Source: Planctomycetota bacterium | GTDB lineage: Bacteria; Planctomycetota; MHYJ01; JACPRB01 | DNA length: 6,665 nt | Direction: 5' to 3' | Assembly: GCA_016200125.1 (NCBI GenBank) | Contig: JACQFK010000553.1 | Span: 1 to 6,665 of the forward strand | Shown: piece after piece, positions 1 to 6,665 of the stretch | Position numbering within the stretch: position 1 is the first letter of the stretch | How the letters are laid out: each line of letters opens with the position of its first letter | Made by a program: the position numbers and the translations under genes | Notes under the pieces: model-generated | What the model saw: only the letters and a program-made list of their open reading frames with translations | Told to the model about the DNA's origin: nothing | Database searches by the model: none

Positions 1-98
1 CGCTCGCGGCGGGCGCTTCCGTCACGATCGGGACCCAGGGGGGCGCGGTGGCCCTAGCCTCGGGATCGCACACGATCCAGGCGGTCGTGGACGACATC

Positions 99-445
99 AA
101 CCGCTTCGCCGAGTCGAACGAGTCCAACAACAGCTTCATCCAGTCGATCACGCGGGGCGGACCGGCGCTGCCGGATGTCGTGGTCACGTCAATCTCCTAC
201 TCCGGCGGGTTGTTCCAGTGCACGGTGCGCAACCAGGGCACGGCCGCGACGCCCGCCGGCGTGGCGGTCGGGGCGGCCTACTTCGTGGACGGCGTCTACC
301 GGACCTGGGGATCCACGATGGGCCCGCTCGCCGCCGGGGCGGCCGTGGTGCTCGGCACGCAGGGCGGGTCCTACGTGATTCCCGCGGGGACGCACAGCGT
401 GCGTGCGCTGGCGGACGACGTGAACCGCTTCGCCGAGTCGAACGA
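99..445 (+). repeat. Tandem CARDB repeat, 324-base (108-codon) period
   Basis: A 23-base block at 99-121 recurs exactly at 423-445. The frame-aligned start of the window (base 3, LAAGA) matches base 327 at the same 324-base offset, so the two copies are in phase without net insertions or deletions. Between the exact blocks the DNA has diverged while the protein pattern is kept. This is an internal protein-domain duplication within the CARDB gene and not a mobile repeat. Further copies probably lie upstream of the window. Confidence 0.8.
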
Positions 446-619
446 ATCGAACAACGATCTCTCCCAGTCGTTCACGATCGCGACCGGCGCGGCGCTCAAG
501 ACGGCGCCGGTGGCCGAGGATCCCGAGCTGGTGATCGCTCCGGATCCTGAAGCGGCTCCCTCCGCCGGCGGCGGGGGCGGCGCCTGCGGCCTTCTGGGGC
601 TGGAGGCGCTGATTGTCCT

Positions 620-2671
<2,052 letters not shown>

Positions 2672-2680
2672 CTCACCCCA

Positions 2681-2687
2681 CCTCTCC
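2681..2687 (-). promoter_or_regulatory. Shine-Dalgarno of the helicase gene
   Basis: Read on the minus strand the bases are GGAGAGG, nine bases before the ATG at 2671. This supports that start. An AT-rich box (TAAAAT on the minus strand, 2706-2711) lies about 35 bases before the ATG and could be a -10 element, but no convincing -35 hexamer is found at 16-18 bases from it, so I do not call a promoter. Confidence 0.6.
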
Positions 2688-2719
2688 GATCTGGGAAGCG
2701 CGCGGATTTTATCGGGAAA

Positions 2720-4006
2720 CTACTCCTCGAGCCAGAGAAAGAGCGGGCTTTCGTCGAGCGCCAGGGTCGCGACGCCGCCTTTGATCAGGACGTCGACCGC
2801 GGGGACCTCGCCCGCCACGAGCGTCATGCGTTCGGCGCGGAGCAGCTTCGCCTTGCCGGTGGAGACGTCGACGGTCGCCGTCCGTTCGGAGCCCGTGGGC
2901 GACCAGGCGACGAGGACCTTCTTGTTCGGATGGGCGCCGTGGACATACTCGAAGACGTAGAGCTCCCCCGCCTTCTTCGTCAGGGCGCGCGCGAAGCGGT
3001 ACTCGCCCAGCGCGCGGTAGAGCTGGGCCATCGCGTGGAAGGAGGGCTTGGGCTGGAAGTTCCGCGTGAGGCCGGAGGCGGCGTGGAAGGAGGGCTCGTC
3101 GGCGTCGTTGAAGAAGTACATGTAGGCGCGGTTCACGTCCATCGCGGAGAAGACCAGGAAGGAGCGGACGAGGTACTGCGCCTGCTTGGCGTCGCTCACG
3201 TTGCCCTTCCACTTGGCGGCGTCGCCGGTCGCGGGCGGCGGCTTCGTCGACGCGTCCCAGCCGAACTCGGTGACCCAGATCTCCTTGCCCTTCGCGTGGG
3301 CGTCGCGCCAGGCGATCAGGTCGTCCACCGGCTTCAGGAAATCGACCGTGGCGTCCTCCGGGAAGGAGCGGCGCCAGGAGGGCCACTTCTCGGCGAGCGA
3401 GTAGGTGTGGATGTTGAGCGCGTCGTAGAGGTTCTCGAGCCCCTGGACGCAGGCGACGCTCTTCTCGTAGTTGCCGCTCTTCCCCGTCGTGATGTTGCAG
3501 GTGAGGATCTTGAGCTTCGGATCGCCCTCGCGGAAGCCCCTCGCCATGTTCTCGAAGAGCGTCCGGTACTTGTCGTCGGGATAGTTGCCCGGCTCGTTGC
3601 CGATCTCCACCGAGGAGACCAGCTTCTTCGCGGAGGAGGGGCCGAACATCTTCGCGAACGCGAGACCGTAGGTGTGGGGGTCCTTGACCAGGTCCTTCCA
3701 GGTCTCCGGCGGGAAGCCGTGGAACATCACGCTCACGTCGGTCTCGATCCCGTGCTTCTGCCAGGAGCCGTAGACCTGGTTCCAGTTGACCCGGTTGCGC
3801 GCCTCGGGAAACTGCAGGACGAAGTCCGAGTCCTTCCCGAGGTCCCACTCGATCGGATGGTAGTCGCGAACCTTGCTGCAGACCTTGGAGTAGAGCTCGG
3901 GCTTGAACTGGACCGTGTGTCCGTTCACGCCCATGAAGTCGGCCATCACGGGCCGGGGCGCGGGATCCTGGAAGGCCGCGAGCGCGAGCGCCAGAAGCAG
4001 GCTCAT
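2720..4006 (-). CDS. Secreted clan GH-A glycoside hydrolase-like protein (TIM barrel)
   Basis: A 428-residue putative glycosidase exported to the periplasm or beyond. The N-terminus is a minimal signal peptide: a hydrophobic run (residues 2-12) ending near FQDP, without the usual basic n-region. The barrel spans about 20-335 and shows the clan GH-A retaining signature: SVEIGNEPG with acid/base candidate Glu138 after strand 4, NIHTY (199-203) after strand 6, and WVTEFGW with nucleophile candidate Glu247 after strand 7. Residues from about 340 form a beta-rich C-terminal domain. The order and the spacing of about 110 residues between the two Glu fit GH5, GH39, GH30 or similar families, but I cannot assign a family or substrate by eye. 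The gene lies 63 bases downstream of the Tat oxidoreductase and 48 bases upstream of the helicase on the same strand. The ATG has an AGAGGA Shine-Dalgarno eight bases upstream, and no in-frame ATG, GTG or TTG was found in the bases just upstream, supporting this short start. Confidence 0.82.
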   Translation of the reverse strand: MSLLLALALAAFQDPAPRPVMADFMGVNGHTVQFKPELYSKVCSKVRDYHPIEWDLGKDSDFVLQFPEARNRVNWNQVYGSWQKHGIETDVSVMFHGFPPETWKDLVKDPHTYGLAFAKMFGPSSAKKLVSSVEIGNEPGNYPDDKYRTLFENMARGFREGDPKLKILTCNITTGKSGNYEKSVACVQGLENLYDALNIHTYSLAEKWPSWRRSFPEDATVDFLKPVDDLIAWRDAHAKGKEIWVTEFGWDASTKPPPATGDAAKWKGNVSDAKQAQYLVRSFLVFSAMDVNRAYMYFFNDADEPSFHAASGLTRNFQPKPSFHAMAQLYRALGEYRFARALTKKAGELYVFEYVHGAHPNKKVLVAWSPTGSERTATVDVSTGKAKLLRAERMTLVAGEVPAVDVLIKGGVATLALDESPLFLWLEE

Positions 4007-4014
4007 CGGGGAAG

Positions 4015-4035
4015 TCCTCTCAAGACGGGAGAGGA
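4015..4035 (-). promoter_or_regulatory. Hairpin covering the Shine-Dalgarno of the glycosidase gene
   Basis: In the transcript, UCCUCUC (from bases 4035-4029) is perfectly complementary to GAGAGGA (from 4021-4015), with a seven-base loop between them. The second arm is the Shine-Dalgarno itself, ending eight bases before the ATG at 4006. The stem would hide the ribosome binding site when closed. The complementarity is seen directly; a role in translational control is inferred. A pyrimidine-rich complement to a Shine-Dalgarno can arise by chance. Confidence 0.45.
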
Positions 4036-4039
4036 TATC

Positions 4040-4056
4040 CGAAGGCGCCGCCTTCG
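4040..4056 (-). terminator. Possible hairpin after the oxidoreductase gene
   Basis: CGAAGGC and GCCTTCG form a perfect seven-pair stem with a three-base loop, starting 13 bases after the oxidoreductase stop. On the transcribed strand it is followed by GATATCCTCTC, which is not a U-tract, so it is a poor intrinsic terminator. It could stabilise the 3' end of an upstream message, cause partial termination, or form part of a leader with the adjacent hairpin at 4015-4035. Confidence 0.25.
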
Positions 4057-4069
4057 CGCAACGGTCCGG

Positions 4070-5371
4070 CTACAGGCCCTCGACCTCCCAGCCCTTGCGG
4101 TAGGTCCGCTTGAGCAGCGCGGAGGCTTCGGGCGAGCCTTCGAGCTTCAGGTCTGCCGCGTTCCACGTGAGCAGCTTGCCGGGGACGCGGTTGGCGACGA
4201 CGCCGAGGAGCACGAACTCGGTCAGCGGCCCCGCGTAGTCGAAGCTCGCCGAGGTCTTCCCCTCGCCCTTCACGGCGTTGACGAACTGGTGCCAGTGGTT
4301 GTCCCCCTGCACCGCCGGCATCTTGTAGTCCTTGAAGTTCTCGGCCGGCAGCAGCTGGGGCGAAGCGACGTGCGGCAGGAGCATGAAGCCCTTCTCGCCC
4401 ACGAACATCGAGCCCTGGTCCGGCAGCTTCTCGACCGGCCAGCCCTTCGTGGAAGGCAGGGCGTCCCCGTCGTACCAGGTGAGCGGGAACGGGTCCACGG
4501 TGTGCTTCGTCCCCGGGAACACGTACTTCACGATGTTCTTGGTCGCGAAGGACTCGGCGGGCGGCGGATCGCTCTCGGAGAGGATCGTCCGCGGCTGGGT
4601 CAGCTCGATCGCCCCGGCGATCGGGTCGAGGATGTGGATCGACATGTCGCCCATCGTTCCGCAGCCGAAGTCCGTCCACTTCCGCCAGTTGGCCGTGTGG
4701 TAGAGCCCCTTCTTGTAGGGGCGGAAGGGCGCCGTGCCCAGCCAGAGGTCCCAGTCCAGGTTCGCCGGGACCGGATCCTCGCCCTGGGGGCGCGGCCCGT
4801 CGAAGCCCCATTTCTTGTTGCTCCAGCTGTGGACCTCCTTGACCTTGCCGATCGCGCCGTCCTGGATCACCTTGACGGCGAGGCGGTACTCCTTGGAAGA
4901 ATGCACCTGGATGCCCATCTGGGTCACGAGCTTCTTCTGGCGCGCGACCTCCGCCAGGCGCCGCGCCTCGTAAACGTCGTGGGTGAGCGGCTTCTGGCAG
5001 TAGACGTGCTTGCCTCGGTTCAAGGCCGACATCGACGCCGCCGCGTGCGTGTGGTCGGGCGTCCCGACGTTGACCGTGTCGAACTCGTCGGAGATCTCCG
5101 CGAACATCTTCCGGTAGTCGCGGTAGGTCTTGGCGGCGGGGAATTTCTTCGCGGCGGCCTCCAGGGTCTTGGCGTCGACGTCGCAGAGGGCGACGATCTG
5201 GAGGTCCGGATGGCTGGCGAGGGCGTTCATGTCGGCGCCGCCCATGCCGCCGCAGCCGACCACCGCGTGGCGGACCTTGGCGCGGAGCGCGGAGGCCGAC
5301 AGGATCCGGGGAGCGGCGGCCAGGGCGGAGGCTCCGGCGAGGAACTGGCGGCGCGAGAGGGAACGGGTCAT
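4070..5371 (-). CDS. Tat-exported Gfo/Idh/MocA family oxidoreductase
   Basis: A 433-residue NAD(P)-dependent sugar or sugar-derivative oxidoreductase-like protein. The N-terminus carries a twin-arginine signal, SRRQFL at residues 6-11 followed by an Ala-rich hydrophobic stretch, so it is predicted to fold with its cofactor in the cytoplasm and be exported. The Rossmann domain begins at about 33 with GCGGMG (39-44) and an acidic strand end, CDVD (63-66). TPDHTH (104-109) and VYCQKP (123-128), with the conserved Lys127, are family hallmarks; the common EKP is QKP here. The C-terminal alpha/beta domain has MGDMSIHILD (240-249), holding the expected His near the active site. The substrate is unknown. 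Family members include glucose-fructose oxidoreductase, inositol dehydrogenases and the NAD-dependent GH109 glycosidases, so hydrolysis by a redox mechanism is also possible. AAGGAG lies eight bases before the ATG. The secreted glycosidase-like gene follows 63 bases downstream on the same strand. Confidence 0.93.
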   Translation of the reverse strand: MTRSLSRRQFLAGASALAAAPRILSASALRAKVRHAVVGCGGMGGADMNALASHPDLQIVALCDVDAKTLEAAAKKFPAAKTYRDYRKMFAEISDEFDTVNVGTPDHTHAAASMSALNRGKHVYCQKPLTHDVYEARRLAEVARQKKLVTQMGIQVHSSKEYRLAVKVIQDGAIGKVKEVHSWSNKKWGFDGPRPQGEDPVPANLDWDLWLGTAPFRPYKKGLYHTANWRKWTDFGCGTMGDMSIHILDPIAGAIELTQPRTILSESDPPPAESFATKNIVKYVFPGTKHTVDPFPLTWYDGDALPSTKGWPVEKLPDQGSMFVGEKGFMLLPHVASPQLLPAENFKDYKMPAVQGDNHWHQFVNAVKGEGKTSASFDYAGPLTEFVLLGVVANRVPGKLLTWNAADLKLEGSPEASALLKRTYRKGWEVEGL

Positions 5372-5379
5372 GGGTCGGG

Positions 5380-5385
5380 CTCCTT
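5380..5385 (-). promoter_or_regulatory. Shine-Dalgarno of the oxidoreductase gene
   Basis: The minus strand reads AAGGAG, a full match to the anti-Shine-Dalgarno core, eight bases before the ATG at 5371. It fixes the start that includes the Tat signal. Confidence 0.75.
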
Positions 5386-5395
5386 ATCTTCGCCA

Positions 5396-5404
5396 ATTAT
5401 GACA
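5396..5404 (-). promoter_or_regulatory. Possible extended -10 promoter for the oxidoreductase gene
   Basis: The minus strand reads TGTCATAAT, the TGn plus -10 arrangement of an extended -10 promoter with one mismatch to TATAAT. It sits in the 53-base gap upstream of the oxidoreductase, an AT-rich patch in otherwise GC-rich DNA. A TTGAGA lies upstream at 5423-5428, but the 21-base spacer is too long for a standard -35, so only the extended -10 is proposed. Confidence 0.35.
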
Positions 5405-5424
5405 CCTCGGAAGCCTGTTGATTC

Positions 5425-6207
5425 TCAATCGGCGATCGATTTTCCGGTTGCGGCGTCCGCGACCCGGAGCTTCCCTCCTCGGAGATAGACGTTCCAATCG
5501 AGATGGTCGAGCTTGTCCTTCGGCTCGACGGGTTCGGTGCTCCAGGTGCGGCCGGCGTGGTCGACTTCGACGCGCTCGCAGAGAGCGTTCTTCCAGAGCA
5601 AAAGCCGGATCCGGATGCAGGGGCTTCCCGCCTGGGGAGAAACGATGAAGGTCGCCTTGGGTTCGGAGGGGCTCCGGAACGCCGTCACCCGGACGGAATC
5701 GAGCAGTGTCCCCTGGGGATCGAACAGTAGGATTCGGGCCGGAGTCAAGTGAGAGCCGCCCCCGCCGTCCACGTCCAGGATGACCAGGACGTAGCCCTTC
5801 CCATCCTCACGGACGAATCGCGCGCAGTCACGGAAGTCCGGGTTTCCCGGCCAGGTCCAGTCGAGCGCGGACGTGAGTCCGGCCTTCTTCACCCGCTCCC
5901 CCATCTCCAATCGCTTGGGATAGGTGTCGAACCACGGTCCGCGATTCGACTCGTGCAGGACCCGGGCGATCACCGGATCCGGATCGGCGCCGACCCGGGC
6001 ATTGAAGAGGGAGACCCGGCCCCGATCGCCGCAGCGGAGGCAATCCAGAACGATCGGTCCATCGACCAGCTGTCCCGGATTCACCGCAAAGTAGAGCGCG
6101 GCGCCGCCGCAGTCGGGACATTCGGCCTTGAGAAGGAGCGAGGCGATCAGGAGGCCCGACAGGACCGCCCCGATCAGGACGCCGAGGGACAGCAGGATCC
6201 GTCGCAC
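5425..6207 (-). CDS. Membrane-anchored protein with a CxxC...CxxC knuckle, function unknown
   Basis: A 260-residue protein that I do not recognise. It starts at a GTG with VRR followed by one hydrophobic helix (about 4-26). Directly after it come CPDCGG (30-35) and CLRCGDRG (56-63), a pair of CxxC motifs 22 residues apart, like a zinc ribbon or half of a DnaJ-type zinc finger. The basic N-terminus predicts the remainder outside the cytoplasm. C30 is not in a good lipobox (KAEC), so a lipoprotein is unlikely. The rest (about 65-260) is mixed alpha/beta and rich in beta strands, with VLVILDVDGGGG at 140-151 and three further Cys (128, 197, 210). No clear Shine-Dalgarno precedes the GTG, and the phosphatase gene ends 26 bases upstream, so translational coupling is plausible. 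Two sampled 60-base lines here are 63% GC, against 67-77% in sampled lines of the neighbouring enzymes. The gene is likely real; its job is unknown. Confidence 0.7.
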   Translation of the reverse strand: MRRILLSLGVLIGAVLSGLLIASLLLKAECPDCGGAALYFAVNPGQLVDGPIVLDCLRCGDRGRVSLFNARVGADPDPVIARVLHESNRGPWFDTYPKRLEMGERVKKAGLTSALDWTWPGNPDFRDCARFVREDGKGYVLVILDVDGGGGSHLTPARILLFDPQGTLLDSVRVTAFRSPSEPKATFIVSPQAGSPCIRIRLLLWKNALCERVEVDHAGRTWSTEPVEPKDKLDHLDWNVYLRGGKLRVADAATGKSIAD

Positions 6208-6233
6208 ATCATTGATGACGGCAAAAGCATTCG

Positions 6234-6665
6234 CTATCTCTTCGGAAAGATCGTCACGCCGGGGCCCACGGTCAGCCGCAGTCCCCGCGAGGCGCTGACC
6301 TCCAGCCGCCCGGCCACGCCGTGCGAGACCGTCCCCTGGAGGCAGCGGGCGAGCGGCTCTCCCTTCAGGCCCGCGAAGAGCGTCCGCAGCCAGCCGCCGT
6401 GCGTCACCACCGCGAGGTTCTCCCGCTCGTGGCGCCGCAGGATCCGGTCGAGCCAGCGGAAGGCGCGGGCCTGGACCGAGAGGAAGCTCTCGCCGTCAGG
6501 AAAGACGAAGCGGGGATCGCGGCGGAAGAGCGGGCAAAGGCGGCGCACTTCGGGTTCCGGGCGTCCCGACATCCGGCCGTAGTCCATCTCCCGCAGCGCG
6601 CGGGAGAGGCGGATGAGCGGCAGACCCAGGCGCGAGCGGATCACGCGCGCCGTCTCGAGCGCCCG
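6234..6665 (-). CDS. Histidine phosphatase (phosphoglycerate mutase-like), 5' partial
   Basis: This is the C-terminal part of a cytoplasmic histidine-phosphatase-family enzyme, which removes phosphate through a phosphohistidine intermediate. The frame is open to the window edge; the GTG at 6644 is internal, since the codons before it read RALETAR, the conserved R-x-x-x-T-A segment of the family. Further hallmarks are LREMDYGRMSG with the conserved Glu (codon 6588-6590), PDGESF, and AVVTHGG with the second catalytic His (codon 6399-6401). The first catalytic motif, RHG, must lie beyond 6665. The overall style fits broad-specificity or alpha-ribazole phosphatases rather than glycolytic mutase, but the substrate cannot be told. 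The four-cysteine membrane protein gene starts 26 bases downstream on the same strand. Confidence 0.9.
   Translation of the reverse strand, partial: RALETARVIRSRLGLPLIRLSRALREMDYGRMSGRPEPEVRRLCPLFRRDPRFVFPDGESFLSVQARAFRWLDRILRRHERENLAVVTHGGWLRTLFAGLKGEPLARCLQGTVSHGVAGRLEVSASRGLRLTVGPGVTIFPKR

Noticed and set aside
48..50. GTG as the start of the CARDB gene
   Set aside because: The frame is open to the window edge and the preceding codons match the equivalent positions of the next repeat, so the gene starts upstream.
2706..2711. TAAAAT (minus strand) as a helicase promoter
   Set aside because: There is no acceptable -35 hexamer at 16-18 bases and no extended -10 TG, so it is only an AT-rich patch.
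6115..6130. Lipoprotein cleavage site at Cys30 of the four-cysteine protein
   Set aside because: The residues before the Cys are K-A-E, with a charged residue at -1 and at -3, which does not fit a lipobox; the Cys belongs to a CxxC pair.
5749..6582. Plus-strand open frame of 277 codons
   Set aside because: It runs antisense to the four-cysteine membrane protein and the phosphatase, both with recognisable features, and has no domain motif or ribosome binding site that I can see.
6642..6644. GTG as the start of the histidine phosphatase
   Set aside because: The upstream codons encode the conserved RALETA segment and the first catalytic motif is missing, so this is a fragment cut by the window edge.

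Overview
This is a GC-rich, densely coded bacterial stretch with six protein genes and no gap between genes longer than about 63 bases. I see no RNA genes, insertion sequences, CRISPR arrays or integration signs. High GC, a Tat-exported Gfo/Idh/MocA oxidoreductase next to a secreted clan GH-A glycosidase-like protein, a CARDB-repeat surface protein with a Cys-containing C-terminal anchor-like signal, and very short signal peptides together resemble Planctomycetota or a similar environmental, often uncultivated, bacterial lineage. This is an impression from protein style; no marker gene fixes the phylum.

Layout, left to right. The plus strand carries only the 3' end of a CARDB-repeat protein (to 683), which enters from outside the window. 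Everything else is on the minus strand, so it is transcribed from right to left: a histidine-phosphatase (phosphoglycerate-mutase-like) gene whose 5' end lies beyond 6665; a small membrane-anchored protein with a four-cysteine knuckle (5425-6207); a Tat-signal Gfo/Idh/MocA oxidoreductase (4070-5371); a secreted TIM-barrel glycosidase-like protein (2720-4006); and a UvrD/Rep-type superfamily 1 helicase (620-2671), whose last 64 bases overlap the CARDB gene tail to tail.

Function. The oxidoreductase and the glycosidase-like protein are a plausible exported carbohydrate-processing pair, separated by 63 bases that contain two hairpins. One of these would cover the ribosome binding site of the glycosidase gene. 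A promoter-like extended -10 box and a perfect Shine-Dalgarno precede the oxidoreductase. The helicase is a housekeeping repair or replication enzyme that probably only shares the strand. The phosphatase and the four-cysteine membrane protein may be co-transcribed (26-base gap).

No unmistakable new system is present. The best leads are the hairpin over the glycosidase ribosome binding site, the unassigned GH-A protein with its Tat oxidoreductase partner, the four-cysteine motif predicted outside the membrane, and the Cys-containing C-terminal signal of the CARDB protein.
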